DNA of 64,000 bases, from assembly GCF_008704795.1 (NCBI RefSeq), contig NZ_CP023690.1, positions 2,986,501 to 3,050,500 on the forward strand. Reading direction: 5' to 3'. Origin of the DNA: Streptomyces spectabilis. Lineage in GTDB: Bacteria > Actinomycetota > Actinomycetes > Streptomycetales > Streptomycetaceae. The notes under the pieces are model-generated. The model did not search any database and was not told the DNA's origin. It worked only from the letters and a program-made list of their open reading frames with translations. Each line of letters opens with the position of its first letter. Position 1 is the stretch's first letter. Positions 1-11,165 of the stretch are shown in pieces. The position numbers were made by a program, and so were the translations under genes.

Positions 1-2370
1 CCCGGCTACTACGGGCACGTCCCCGACGGCTTCGTCGCCCGCAACGGCGGCGACGCCCGCGTCGTCCCGCAGGGCACCTGGCACGGCTTCGCGCGCCCCG
101 ACTGGCTCGACCCGCGCACCGACGCCTTCGCCCGGGTCGCCGCGTCCTTCTACCGCCACCAGCGCGAGCTGTTCGGCGCGGCCGGGCACTTCAAGATGGA
201 CCTGCTGCACGAGGGCGGCACCGCGGGCGACGTGCCCGTCCCCGACGCCGCGCGCGGCGTGGAGAAGGCCCTGCGCACCGCGCACCCGGGCGCGACCTGG
301 GTGATCCTCGGCTGGCAGGAGAACCCGCTGCCCGAACTGCTCGACGCCATCGACAAGAAGAAGATGCTCATCGTCGACGGCGTCTCCGACCGCTACCGCG
401 GCGTCACCGACCGCGAGAAGGACTGGGGCGGCACGCCCTACTGCTTCGGCACCATCCCGAACTTCGGCGGGCGCACCACCATCGGCGCCCGGACGCACCT
501 GTGGCAGGAGAAGTTCTTCGCCTGGCGCGACAAGCCGGGCAGCGCCCTCGCCGGCACGGCCTATCTGCCGGAGGCCACCGACCGCGACCCGGCCGCCTTC
601 GAGCTGTTCTCCGAACTGGCCTGGCGGGACGACGAGGTGGACCGCGCCGCGTGGTTCTCCTCCTACGCCGACTTCCGCTACGGCGGCCACGACCGGGCCG
701 CGCGGTCCGCCTGGCGCGCCCTGCACGAGACCGCGTACCAGCACACGGCGGTGGAGCGCAGCGATCCGCACGACTCGCTGTTCGCGGCCCGCCCCGACCT
801 GGCCGCGAACCGCGCCGCCGAGTACGCGCCGCGCGCCCTCACCTACGACCCCGCCCGCTTCGACGCGGCGCTCGCGGGCCTGCTCGGCGTCGCGCCGCGC
901 CTGCGCGGCAGCGCCGCGTACAAGTACGACCTCGTGGACGTGGCACGCCAAGCCCTCGCCCACCGCAGCCGCCAGCTCCTGCCGCAGCTCAGGGCGGCGT
1001 ACCGGCGCAAGGACCAGGACACCTTCCGCGCCCTTTCCACGCTGTGGCTGCGCCTGATGCGCCTCGCGGACGACGTGACCGGCGGGCACGAGGCGTTCCT
1101 GCTCGGGCCGTGGCTCGACGACGCGCGGCGGCTCGCCACGAACGACACCGAGCGCGCCGAGTTCGAGCGCACCGCGCGGGTCCTCATCACCGTGTGGGGC
1201 GACCGCGCCACCGCCGACCCCGGCAATCTGCACGAGTACGGCAACCGCGAGTGGCACGGCCTGCTGCGCGACTTCTACACGCCGCGCTGGCAGCTGTGGC
1301 TGGACGAGCTGGCCGACGCGCTCGCGGCCGGGCGCCCGCCCAAGGCGGTCGACTGGTTCGGCGCGGTCGAGGAGCCGTGGACGCGCCGCCGCGACGACCA
1401 TCCGCTGCGGCCCGTCACGGACGCGCACCGTACGGCGTCACTGGTGCGGGACGCGCTGGCCCGCGCGCCCTACCAGGGCTCCCTGGAGGTCACCGCCGAG
1501 CCGCCCGCGTTCCCGCCCGGCGGCAGCGCGCGCGTCGAGGCCCGCTTCCGCAACGTCAACGGCCTTCGCGCCACCGGCCGCGTCGACTTCGCCCTCACCG
1601 GCATCGACGCCGAGCCCGACGGGCCGACGTCGCTGCCCCGCGTGCCCGCCGGGGGCTCCGGCACCGTCGCCTGGCGCGCCGACGCCCCCGGCACGCCCCT
1701 CGACCAGCCGCTCCGGCCCCTCCCCTACACGATCACCGTGGAGTACGGCCCGCAGGGCGAGCGGCGGGTACGCGCGGTCCACGACGGCACCCTCTTCGAA
1801 GCCGGGCCCCTCAGCCCCCAGTGGCGGACCTACACCAACAACTCCGCCGTCTTCGGCGAGCTGGACGGCCGGTACGCCATCGACGGGGGCGGGGCCGATC
1901 TGTGGCGCGGCACCGCGGAGTTCGGCACGCTCTTCCGGCCGGGGGCCCTGCGGGACGGGGGCGTCGTGACCGTGCGGGTCGACTCCCAGGCCGCGACGGG
2001 GCCCTGGGCCCGTGCAGGCGTCATCGTCCGCAACTCCCTGGCCACGCCCGGCTCCCCCGGCTTCCTCAACCTGGCCGTCACGCCCGCCAACGGAGTCGTC
2101 CTCTCCTACGACGCGAACGGGGACGGCACCTTGGACACCTACCGGCGGATCACCGGCGTGAAGGCACCGGTGCTGCTGCGCCTGACCCGGGCCGGGGGCT
2201 CCTTCACGGGGGAGCTGTCCACGGACGACGGGGCCTCCTGGCGGGCCGTCGCCACGGTGCCCGTGCCGGGGGTGGCCGCGGCCCAGGACGTCGGCCTCTT
2301 CATGACCGCGGCCAACGCCGGCACGGAGGCCCGGGGCCCCGTTCACTTCAGCGCGTGGCACCTGGCCTGA
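1..2370 (+). CDS. alpha-N-acetylglucosaminidase (GH89), 5' end outside window
   Basis: The frame is open from base 1, so the N-terminus lies upstream. The visible part has the hallmarks of the NAGLU family (GH89), which removes terminal alpha-linked N-acetylglucosamine: GYYGHVP near the start, QGTWHGFARPDWLDP, then the conserved FKMDLLHEGG and LGWQENP segments, where the two family glutamates sit. About 430 residues of catalytic and helical domain are followed by a beta-rich segment resembling NPCBM-associated domains (roughly visible residues 490-580) and a C-terminal concanavalin-like region of about 180 residues. The enzyme is probably secreted, but any signal peptide is out of view. The gene ends before a strong hairpin and nothing nearby is obviously co-transcribed. 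The family call is firm; the substrate in this organism is inferred. Confidence 0.9.
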   Translation, partial: PGYYGHVPDGFVARNGGDARVVPQGTWHGFARPDWLDPRTDAFARVAASFYRHQRELFGAAGHFKMDLLHEGGTAGDVPVPDAARGVEKALRTAHPGATWVILGWQENPLPELLDAIDKKKMLIVDGVSDRYRGVTDREKDWGGTPYCFGTIPNFGGRTTIGARTHLWQEKFFAWRDKPGSALAGTAYLPEATDRDPAAFELFSELAWRDDEVDRAAWFSSYADFRYGGHDRAARSAWRALHETAYQHTAVERSDPHDSLFAARPDLAANRAAEYAPRALTYDPARFDAALAGLLGVAPRLRGSAAYKYDLVDVARQALAHRSRQLLPQLRAAYRRKDQDTFRALSTLWLRLMRLADDVTGGHEAFLLGPWLDDARRLATNDTERAEFERTARVLITVWGDRATADPGNLHEYGNREWHGLLRDFYTPRWQLWLDELADALAAGRPPKAVDWFGAVEEPWTRRRDDHPLRPVTDAHRTASLVRDALARAPYQGSLEVTAEPPAFPPGGSARVEARFRNVNGLRATGRVDFALTGIDAEPDGPTSLPRVPAGGSGTVAWRADAPGTPLDQPLRPLPYTITVEYGPQGERRVRAVHDGTLFEAGPLSPQWRTYTNNSAVFGELDGRYAIDGGGADLWRGTAEFGTLFRPGALRDGGVVTVRVDSQAATGPWARAGVIVRNSLATPGSPGFLNLAVTPANGVVLSYDANGDGTLDTYRRITGVKAPVLLRLTRAGGSFTGELSTDDGASWRAVATVPVPGVAAAQDVGLFMTAANAGTEARGPVHFSAWHLA

Positions 2371-2423
2371 TCCCGCGCGGGGCGCCTTCCCGCTTCCTGG
2401 GGGCTCCGCCCCCAGACCCCCGC

Positions 2424-2474
2424 TCCTCAAACGCCGGAGAGGCTGGATCTTTCAGCCCGTCCGGCGTTTGAGGA
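2424..2474. terminator. hairpin terminator after GH89 gene, 15-bp stem
   Basis: The arms TCCTCAAACGCCGGA (2424-2438) and TCCGGCGTTTGAGGA (2460-2474) are perfectly complementary around a 21-base loop. A smaller hairpin, GGGGCTCCGCCCC, lies just upstream near 2400-2413. The right arm and its flank recur identically between the PAP2 gene and glnE (13174-13199). This is the dispersed intergenic hairpin family that is common in Streptomyces. It probably ends transcription of the glucosaminidase gene. Confidence 0.7.
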
Positions 2475-2560
2475 CGAGGCGCGAAGCGCCGATGGGCGCC
2501 CGCGCGGGTCGCTCCACCAGCGTGAAGTGACCGTCGGTCCGTTCGCTCGTTCTGCTGAAC

Positions 2561-4489
2561 GTGTCGTCATCGCAGTCCACGAAAGCCGCAGCGCCGACCG
2601 GAGGGGCCGGGGAGACCGGCTCCGGCAGGTCCGTCGTCGACGTCGAGCAGGCCGAAGCCGCCCTCGTCGAGCACTACCCCCGCCTGGTCCGCCTCGCGTA
2701 CCTGGTCCTGCCGCCGGGCCTCGGCCGCAACCGCCGGGTCCTGACCGCGCACGCGCTCGTCCAGCGGGCGCTGCCCCGCGGCCGCACGCAGACCGCGGTG
2801 GTGCCGGACCAGCGCGGCCCCGGCCGGGGCGCCGACCCCGGCTACGCCTACGTACGCCGCCAAGTGCTGCGCGCCGCACTCGAAGCGGGCCTTCCGCTCC
2901 GGCGCCGGGCCTGGCCCAAGCGGTCCCAGCTGCCGCCCCTGCTGCCGCAGGTGTGGGGCCTGCGACTGTTCCCGCGCTCCGGCGGCGCCGACGAACTCGC
3001 CCTGGACCAGCGGCTCTCCGCCCTGTCGGGCCCCGCCCGCGCGGCCTACGTCCTGCGCGGTCTCGAACGGCTCGGGGACGACGAGGTGCGCCGCGCCCTC
3101 GACGCCGCCGGAGTCGCCGACGCGGACAGCGCGCTCACCGAGGCCGACGGCGTCGAAGCCCTGTACGCGCTCCTGGAGTCACCCGAGTTCGACCCCTGCT
3201 CCCTCCAGGCCAGGCCCACCGACCTGATGCGGCGCAGGCAGCACCTGCGGGCCGCGGCCGTCGCCGCCGCGGCCGCCCTGGTCTGCGGGGCGCTGCTCGG
3301 CATGCCGGGCGACGGCTGGGGCCCGGACGGCGCCGCCGCGCCCCCGTACGCGAAGAACCCGGCCGCCGAGGCCGCGCTCGACCCCGCCAAGCTGACGAGG
3401 GTCGCGCCCACCGCCTGGAAGCGGTCCCCGCGCACCGACTTCACGGCGTGGCCCGCGCGCGGCGAACTCTCCGGCGACACCGCCCTGTTGCGCCGCGCCC
3501 TCGCGGTGTGGGCACGGCCCGGCGCGTCGGTCCGCGTGTCGGCGACGCCCGGCACGGCGGCGGGCGCACCGCCCGGGCCCGCGCAGCTCCTCTTCGCGGG
3601 CGAGGTCGACGCCGCGCACGTCGTCCTCCTGTACGACGGTCTGCGCGTCGTGCGGTACGCCGAGCCCAAGGACGGCACCAGCGGCGCCGCGCTCGACTTC
3701 GCGCGGGTCGACGGTGCCACCGCCGCCGAATCCGGCGCGGTCGTGCTCGGCCGCTCCGACGGCAACGTCCGCTATCTGACGGCCCCCTGGGTGCGCTCCG
3801 CCGCCGTCCGCGACCTGCTCAGGCCGACCGGCTCCGCAACCGGGCTGCGGCGCGGCGCCGACGGCGCCACCGCGCCCTTCGCGAGCCCCGCGGTCGCGGG
3901 CGACTGCCGGTCCTGGAACGCGCTCCAGCTGCGCGGGGCGGACGGTGCCACGCGGCTCTCCACCGACCTCGGCGAGCTCATCCCCGCCCGCCTCACCGCG
4001 GGCCGGCCCGCCGCGCCCCGCGACGCCCGCGCCGCCGACTGGGAGCGGACCGCGTGCTCGCTCGCCGCCGCGCGCTCGCACGGCGTCCGGTCCGTCAACG
4101 CCTGGGGTTACGCCCGCCAGGACCTGCCCGACGGCAGCGGCCGGGCACGGTGGGTGTGCACCCGCGCGGAGACGTGGCGGGGCGGCGGGAGCCAGGCCCT
4201 CGCCCAGGTCGTGACGCCCGGCGCCCCGGCGGGCGCGGTCGCCGCCAAGGCGGAGAACTCGCCCGCCTGCGGCGAGCGGGAGCCGCGCGTGCTCGCGGGC
4301 GTGCTGTGGAAGGCCCGTACGGGAAGTTGGTACGTCCTGGCCGCGGGCAGCGAGAACGTGGCCTCGGTGGCGGTCTCGGGGCGCGACCGCGTCCCCGGCA
4401 ACCTGGCCGCGCTCCCCGCGAAGCAGGGGGAACGCCTCCAGCTGACCGGCCGCCTCACAGACGGCGCCAAGCTCAACGTCCTGCACTGA
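2561..4489 (+). CDS. sigma-factor-like protein fused to membrane anchor and extracytoplasmic domain
   Basis: This 642-residue protein starts with GTG. Its N-terminal 220 residues look like a degenerate ECF sigma factor: EAALVEHYPRLVRLAYLVL resembles region 2, and LSALSGPARAAYVLRGLERL resembles the start of region 4. One hydrophobic helix follows (about residues 226-246, LRAAAVAAAAALVCGALLGM), preceded by the positive stretch MRRRQHLR. About 390 residues rich in Ala, Asp and Gly come after it and should lie outside the cell. It is therefore a predicted single-pass protein with a cytoplasmic sigma-like part. No clear ribosome binding site is seen before the GTG. It may be an inactive sigma relative or a membrane-tethered regulator; the function is unknown. 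A perfect hairpin follows the stop codon. Confidence 0.7.
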   Translation: MSSSQSTKAAAPTGGAGETGSGRSVVDVEQAEAALVEHYPRLVRLAYLVLPPGLGRNRRVLTAHALVQRALPRGRTQTAVVPDQRGPGRGADPGYAYVRRQVLRAALEAGLPLRRRAWPKRSQLPPLLPQVWGLRLFPRSGGADELALDQRLSALSGPARAAYVLRGLERLGDDEVRRALDAAGVADADSALTEADGVEALYALLESPEFDPCSLQARPTDLMRRRQHLRAAAVAAAAALVCGALLGMPGDGWGPDGAAAPPYAKNPAAEAALDPAKLTRVAPTAWKRSPRTDFTAWPARGELSGDTALLRRALAVWARPGASVRVSATPGTAAGAPPGPAQLLFAGEVDAAHVVLLYDGLRVVRYAEPKDGTSGAALDFARVDGATAAESGAVVLGRSDGNVRYLTAPWVRSAAVRDLLRPTGSATGLRRGADGATAPFASPAVAGDCRSWNALQLRGADGATRLSTDLGELIPARLTAGRPAAPRDARAADWERTACSLAAARSHGVRSVNAWGYARQDLPDGSGRARWVCTRAETWRGGGSQALAQVVTPGAPAGAVAAKAENSPACGEREPRVLAGVLWKARTGSWYVLAAGSENVASVAVSGRDRVPGNLAALPAKQGERLQLTGRLTDGAKLNVLH

Positions 4490-4505
4490 GCGCGGCGCCG
4501 GAATG

Positions 4506-4580
4506 CCACGACGGGCCGTCGGCCGCCTGCGGACCGTCGTGGCTGGGCGCGCAGTTCCCCGCGCCCCTTCGGGGCACTGC
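4506..4580. terminator. hairpin terminator plus dispersed GC repeat
   Basis: CCACGACGG (4506-4514) pairs with CCGTCGTGG (4534-4542) to form a terminator-like stem just after the sigma-like gene. It is followed by the segment CGCGCAGTTCCCCGCGCCCC with a second small hairpin (GCCCC-TTC-GGGGC), a sequence type found between many Streptomyces genes. It separates the sigma-like gene from the hydrolase operon. Confidence 0.6.
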
Positions 4581-4638
4581 CGGGAAAAGCCCTGTCGAGG
4601 GGTGTACCCACGGGGTTACCCGGCCGTACATTGACGCC

Positions 4639-5559
4639 ATGTCTAATACGAAGGCCCGGCTCCCCCAGCCCGTCGCCTCCGAGCACATACCGCTCAAGGC
4701 CCGCAACGTCTCCTTCTCCTGGGAGAAGACGCCCCTCCACTGGCTCCCGGGCGACCCCTTCACCACCCACACGATCAACGTCCTGCACCTCCTGCTGCCC
4801 GCGGGCGAGCGCTGGTTCGTGCACGTGTACAAGCAGGTGCTCCCCCTCATCCGCGACGAGCGACTGCGCGCGGACGTCATCGGGTTCATCGGCCAGGAGG
4901 CCATGCACTCCCAGGCCCACGACGCGGTCCTCCCGCACCTGCGGGAGCAGGGCCTCGACCCCACCCCGTACACCGCGCAGGTCGACTGGCTCTTCGAGAA
5001 GCTGCTCGGCGACCGCACCCTGCCGCCGGGCCGGGCCCGCCGCTGGTGGCTGCTCGAACGGGTCGCGATGATCGCGGCGATCGAGCACTACACCGCCTTC
5101 CTCGGCGACTGGGTCCTGAACGCGCGGGAGCTGGACCGGCGCGGCGCCGACCCCACGATGCTGGACCTGCTGCGCTGGCACGGCGCCGAGGAGGTCGAGC
5201 ACCGCTCCGTCGCCTTCGACCTGTTCCTGCACGTCGACGGCTGCTACCGGCGCCGGGCACGCACCTGGGCCACCGCCTTCACCGCGCTCGTGTTCCTGTG
5301 GCAGCGCGGCACCCGCTTCTTCATGGAGAACGACCCGACGCTCGACGGCAAGGCGGCCAGGGCGACCTTCAGGGACTTCCACCGGAGCGGGCGCGCGGGC
5401 ACGCTGCCCACCACGGGGGCCATGGTCCGCTCCATCCCCCGCTATCTGAGCCGCTCCTACCACCCCTCCCAGGAGGGCAGCACCGCGCAGGCCGTGGCCT
5501 ACCTCGCCTCGTCCCCCGCCGCCACCGCCGCCGAGGCCCGCGCGAACGGAGCCGCGTGA
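4639..5559 (+). CDS. metal-dependent hydrolase (PF10118, COG3687 type)
   Basis: This 306-residue protein starts at the ATG at 4639, after a short leader. It belongs to the family called predicted metal-dependent hydrolase, which has a helical ferritin-like fold with Glu/His metal ligands. Visible candidate ligands are in FIGQEAMHSQAH (around residue 80), ERVAMIAAIEHY (around 140) and WHGAEEVEHRSVAFD (around 180), an arrangement like a di-iron site. The substrate of the family is not established. It overlaps the next gene by the four bases GTGA (5556-5559), so the two are translationally coupled; the iron-sulfur reductase encoded there is a plausible electron donor. A TetR gene follows in the same direction and may control the pair. 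Confidence 0.85.
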   Translation: MSNTKARLPQPVASEHIPLKARNVSFSWEKTPLHWLPGDPFTTHTINVLHLLLPAGERWFVHVYKQVLPLIRDERLRADVIGFIGQEAMHSQAHDAVLPHLREQGLDPTPYTAQVDWLFEKLLGDRTLPPGRARRWWLLERVAMIAAIEHYTAFLGDWVLNARELDRRGADPTMLDLLRWHGAEEVEHRSVAFDLFLHVDGCYRRRARTWATAFTALVFLWQRGTRFFMENDPTLDGKAARATFRDFHRSGRAGTLPTTGAMVRSIPRYLSRSYHPSQEGSTAQAVAYLASSPAATAAEARANGAA

Positions 5560-6647
5560 CCATGCCGCTGCCCCGCACCGTCCGCGCCGCCCTGCTCGTC
5601 ACCGGGGCCGCCCTGCTCGCCGGGCGGACCAGGCGCGCCCTGCGCCGCCGCATCGACGGCTCTCCGCTGTGGCCGCTGCCCGCCCTGGAGACGCCCGTCT
5701 CGGGGCAGCCGCGCTCGCGGGCGCTCAGGCTGCGCGTCGCCCGCCACGAGGCGGTCGCCGACGGCGTCGTCCAACTGCGCCTGGAGGGGCAGGCGTTGCC
5801 CGACTGGGAGCCGGGCGCCCATCTGGACCTCGTGCTGCCGTCGGGCCTCGTACGGCAGTACTCGCTGTGCGGCGACCCCGCCGACCCGTCCGCGTACACG
5901 ATCGCCACCCGCAGGATCGGCGCGGACGAGGGCGGCAGGGGCGGATCGCGCGAGGTGCACGAGGAGCTGCGCGAGGGCGCGGAGGTCGAGGTGCGCGGGG
6001 TGCGCAACCGCTTCCCGCTGGTCGCGGACGCCCCCGCGTACGTGTTCGTCGCGGGCGGCATCGGGATCACCCCGGCCCTGCCCATGGTCCGGGCCGTCGA
6101 GGCCGCGGGCGCCGACTGGCGGCTGCTGTACTGCGGGCGGAGCCGGGCCTCCATGCCCTTCCTGGACGAGGTGGAGAAGGCGGGCGGGGAGCGGGTCACC
6201 GTCGTCGCCGAGGACGAGGACGGGCGGCCGGACGTCGCCGGGTTCCTCGCCGGTGCCGCGGACCGGGGCGCCGCCGTGTACGTGTGCGGGCCCGAAGGAC
6301 TCATGGACGCCGTCGCCGCCGCCCTGCCCGAGGACCGCCCGCCGCACCTGGAGCGGTTCGCGCCCCGCGCCCTCGCGGGCGGGAGCGGCGCCTTCGAGGT
6401 CGAACTGCGGCGCAGCGGCCGTACGGTGACCGTCGGCGAGGACACCACGGTGCTGGCCGCCGTCCGCGCGGAGCTGCCGAGCACGCCGTACTCCTGCGAG
6501 CAGGGCTTCTGCGGCACCTGCCAACAGCGGGTCCTGGAGGGCGAGATCGACCACCGCGACGAGCTGCTCACCGACGGCGAGCGGGGCGACTCGATGCTGA
6601 TCTGCGTGTCCCGGGCGCGCGGCGGGCGGATCGTCCTGGACCTGTGA
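5556..6647 (+). CDS. ferredoxin-type flavin oxidoreductase with C-terminal [2Fe-2S] domain
   Basis: The gene probably starts at the GTG at 5556, which overlaps the previous stop; an ATG at 5562 is the alternative. The protein has about 361-363 residues. A short hydrophobic N-terminus (AALLVTGAALLAG) precedes a flavin/NAD(P)H reductase module with QYSLCG (flavin binding), VAGGIGITPALPM (pyridine nucleotide binding) and YVCGPEGLM. The C-terminal 85 residues are a plant-type [2Fe-2S] ferredoxin with CEQGFCGTC and a distal Cys in MLICVSRA. This order is that of phthalate-dioxygenase-reductase relatives. It transfers electrons from NAD(P)H to a partner oxygenase or hydroxylase, and the coupled upstream di-iron-like protein is the obvious candidate partner, which is an inference. 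Confidence 0.88.
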   Translation: MTMPLPRTVRAALLVTGAALLAGRTRRALRRRIDGSPLWPLPALETPVSGQPRSRALRLRVARHEAVADGVVQLRLEGQALPDWEPGAHLDLVLPSGLVRQYSLCGDPADPSAYTIATRRIGADEGGRGGSREVHEELREGAEVEVRGVRNRFPLVADAPAYVFVAGGIGITPALPMVRAVEAAGADWRLLYCGRSRASMPFLDEVEKAGGERVTVVAEDEDGRPDVAGFLAGAADRGAAVYVCGPEGLMDAVAAALPEDRPPHLERFAPRALAGGSGAFEVELRRSGRTVTVGEDTTVLAAVRAELPSTPYSCEQGFCGTCQQRVLEGEIDHRDELLTDGERGDSMLICVSRARGGRIVLDL

Positions 6648-6721
6648 CCGCGCGCCCCGGCGGCGAACGGGCGGAGCGGGGGCCTCCGTTCATGGCCCGG
6701 CCGGATCGGTAGAGTGTTCGC

Positions 6722-7429
6722 ATGACTACGGGGACGCGGCGCAGGATGGGTGTGGAGGAGCGGCGGCAGCAGTTGATCGGGGTCGCGCTCGAACTGTTCA
6801 GCCACCGCTCGCCCGAGGACGTCTCCATCGACGAGATAGCCTCGGCCGCCGGCATCTCGCGCCCGCTCGTGTACCACTACTTCCCCGGCAAGCTCAGCCT
6901 GTACGAGGCCGCTCTCAAGCGCGCCGCCGACGAGCTGGCCGAGCGGTTCGTGGAGCCGCGCGAAGGGCCGCTCGGCGCGCGGCTGCTGCGGGTGACGGGC
7001 CGGTTCTTCGGCTTCGTGGACGAGCACGGGCCGGGCTTCTACGCACTGATGCGCGGCGGCCCCGCCGTCGGCTCCTCCACGACGAACGCCCTCATCGACT
7101 CGGTGCGGCAGGCCGCCTACGACCAGATCGTGGCGCACCTGGGCATCGCCGCGCCGCCCGCGCGCCTGGAGCTCGTCGTGCGCTCCTGGATCTCGCTCGC
7201 CGAGTCCACCGCCCTGATCTGGCTGGACGGCCGCCGCATTCCGCGCGCCGAGCTCGAACTGCAACTCGTGCACGACTTCGCGGCGTTGGCCGCGGTCAGC
7301 GCGGCGTACGACCAGGAGATGGCAGAGCTGCTCGGCCAGGTCCTCGCCGAGGAGCCGGCCGACGGGCCGTTCGCGGACCTGCTGTCCCGCCTCGCCGCGC
7401 TCGCGCCGCCCGTCGTGCTGCCCTCCTAG
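6722..7429 (+). CDS. TetR/AcrR family transcriptional regulator
   Basis: This 235-residue protein starts at the ATG at 6722. The N-terminal helix-turn-helix is clear: RRQQLIGVALELFSHRS, then VSIDEIASAAGISRPLVYHY and FPGKLSLYEAAL. The remainder is a helical ligand-binding domain of no recognised specificity. It lies 74 bases after the reductase gene on the same strand, so it may regulate the hydrolase/reductase pair. Its stop codon overlaps the end of the convergent phosphatase gene by four bases. Confidence 0.9.
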   Translation: MTTGTRRRMGVEERRQQLIGVALELFSHRSPEDVSIDEIASAAGISRPLVYHYFPGKLSLYEAALKRAADELAERFVEPREGPLGARLLRVTGRFFGFVDEHGPGFYALMRGGPAVGSSTTNALIDSVRQAAYDQIVAHLGIAAPPARLELVVRSWISLAESTALIWLDGRRIPRAELELQLVHDFAALAAVSAAYDQEMAELLGQVLAEEPADGPFADLLSRLAALAPPVVLPS

Positions 7430-9186
7430 GTCTGTCCGGCGGGTCCTTCCTCGCCGGTCAGGCGCAGCGCCAACAGCGCGATGTCGTCGTCCCGTTCGCG
7501 GCCGAAGCACTCGAAGAGCGTGTCGCACAGGGCCGCCACGCCGTGCGGTGCGCCCGCGGCCGCGACGCGCAGGTGCTCCATCGACACGGCGAGGTCCGTG
7601 CCGCGCGTCTCGATCAGGCCGTCGGTGACCATCAGGAGCCGGTCCGCGGGCGTGAGGCGCACGTCGACGGTCCCCGGGCGCGGCAGGCCGAGGCCGAGCA
7701 GCGGGCCCCGGGCCCGGACGTAGTCGGCCGTGCCGGCGTCGCGGACGACGAGGGGCGGGATGTGACCGGCGTTGGCGATGCGGGCCCGGCCCGAGGCCGG
7801 GTCGACGAGCGCCAGGCACAGGGTGGCCGTGACGTCCGGGTGGTAGCGCTGAAGCATGCGGTCCAGGCGCTCGGTGAGCGCGCCGGGGTCCGGGTCCTCC
7901 ACGCAGTAGGCGCGCAGCGCGTGGCGCAGCTCCACCATCACCGTGGCCGCGTCGAGCGAGTGGCCCACGACGTCGCCGATGCCGGTGAGCACACCCGCGG
8001 GCGTGGGCAGCGCGGCGTAGAAGTCGCCGCCGATCTCCGCCTCCCGCGAGGCCGGTTCGTAGCGGACCACGACCTCCGCGCCCGGGGTGCGCGGCAGCCG
8101 GGCCGGCAGGAAGCTGCGCTGGAGGGTGAGGGCGACGTGGCGCTCCTTCTCGTACATGAACAGCTGCTCCGCGACGCGTGCGGTGGCGTGGGCGAGGCGG
8201 GTGAGCTCGGTGGCGTGCTCACGCGCGTGGGCGGGGGTGGCCAGGCACACCGGGGCGTGATCGTCGCGCGTGCGCGCGAGGGCGAGCAGCGCGCCGTCGG
8301 GCGGGACGAGGAGGGTGTCGTCGTGGCGGCGGCCGCCGTCGGGCCCGTGGCCGTTGCCCGCGCGGGCGTCCGGGTACGGCTCCAGGACGTCCGGGACCGG
8401 CTCGAAGGAGCTCGTCCCGAAGAACCCGGAGGGCCAGACCGGCGCGGGGATCACCGTGCTGTGGGAGCCGGTCCTGCCGGACATCAGGCTGCGCAGCAGC
8501 CGGGCCACGGCGTCGTGGGCGCCCCGGTCGGGCAGCGCGGTCGCGGCCCGGCGGCGGGAGAGGCCGCGGTGCATCTCGCCCTCGTCGTCGAGCACGAAGG
8601 CCGCCGCGGGCGTGCCGCTGAGCCGGGCCGCCTGGACGGCGGCGGTCTCGGCGAGCTCGCCCGGGGAGCCCGCGGACTGGATGTCGAGGACGGCCTCGGC
8701 GAGCAGGGTGAGCCGGCCCGCACGGGTGGTGGCCGCGCTGCGGCGGCGGGCCCCGCGGGCGGCGGCGCGCACCACCGCCTGGATCTCCTCCGGTTCGGCG
8801 GGCACGGTCAGATAGGCCTCGGCGCCCGCGTCGAGGCCCCGGCAGCGGTCGAGGGAGCCGTGCGCGACGGCGGAGAAGTGCACGACGGGCAGGGCCGCGG
8901 TCGTCGGCGACTCCTTCATGCGGCGGCACAGGTCGTAGCCGCTCATGTCGGGCAGTCCTACGTCGACGAGTGCCACGTCGGGCAGGTCGCCCGCGCGCAG
9001 CCGGGCGTCGAGCGCGAGCAGGGCCTCGCCCGCGCTCCCCGCGAGCAGGACGCGGTGACCGGCCCGGCGCAGGACCGCGCCGAGCGCGTACCGGCTCGCG
9101 GGCACGTCGTCGACGACCAGGACCGTGGTGACACCACCGGATCTGGTCGCCTCTTCGTGGCCCATGACGTTCTCCATGACGCCCAA
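7426..9186 (-). CDS. response regulator receiver fused to PP2C/SpoIIE-type serine phosphatase
   Basis: This protein has up to 586 residues; the starts at M1, M4 and M8 (MGVMENVM) are hard to separate. Residues about 20-145 form a receiver domain (VLVVDDVPASRY, phospho-acceptor Asp in VALVDVGLPDMSG). A middle region of about 200 residues is GAF-like in position. The C-terminal 230 residues are an RsbU/SpoIIE phosphatase (EIGGDFYAAL, GIGDVVGHSLDAA, LMVTDGLIE). Such proteins dephosphorylate anti-sigma-factor antagonists in partner-switching stress pathways. No histidine kinase, anti-sigma or antagonist gene is adjacent, so it is an orphan here. It is convergent with the TetR gene and divergent from the alpha-glucosidase gene, separated by 256 bases holding a small hairpin at 9256-9282. 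Confidence 0.88.
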   Translation of the reverse strand: MGVMENVMGHEEATRSGGVTTVLVVDDVPASRYALGAVLRRAGHRVLLAGSAGEALLALDARLRAGDLPDVALVDVGLPDMSGYDLCRRMKESPTTAALPVVHFSAVAHGSLDRCRGLDAGAEAYLTVPAEPEEIQAVVRAAARGARRRSAATTRAGRLTLLAEAVLDIQSAGSPGELAETAAVQAARLSGTPAAAFVLDDEGEMHRGLSRRRAATALPDRGAHDAVARLLRSLMSGRTGSHSTVIPAPVWPSGFFGTSSFEPVPDVLEPYPDARAGNGHGPDGGRRHDDTLLVPPDGALLALARTRDDHAPVCLATPAHAREHATELTRLAHATARVAEQLFMYEKERHVALTLQRSFLPARLPRTPGAEVVVRYEPASREAEIGGDFYAALPTPAGVLTGIGDVVGHSLDAATVMVELRHALRAYCVEDPDPGALTERLDRMLQRYHPDVTATLCLALVDPASGRARIANAGHIPPLVVRDAGTADYVRARGPLLGLGLPRPGTVDVRLTPADRLLMVTDGLIETRGTDLAVSMEHLRVAAAGAPHGVAALCDTLFECFGRERDDDIALLALRLTGEEGPAGQT

Positions 9187-9442
9187 GTGGACGGCCCCCC
9201 GGAGCGATCGACGGCGGCGGGCCCCTCGGCACGCCCGGATCGCCCGTCCACGCTAGCGCTCCCGCACGCTCCTGGGGAGCGCATGGCACCCGTGCGCCCC
9301 CGGTCGGCGCCGGTCGCGCGGTCCGTGCCGCGCCAGCGCGCTCGTGACCTTCGCCTCCCGCCGGACGTTCACCAAGGCGTCCGGCTCCCCCGGTGCGACG
9401 CCGGGGGCACCGCAGTCGATTCCCGCACCGGCAAGGGACGTC

Positions 9443-11140
<1,698 letters not shown>

Positions 11141-11165
11141 GATACGCCCGGTACAGTCCAATCCT

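Noticed and set aside
501..2471. Long Arg-rich open frame on the plus strand overlapping the GH89 gene
   Set aside because: It is a shadow frame produced by high GC; the composition is low-complexity Arg/Ala/Pro and the GH89 frame carries the family motifs.
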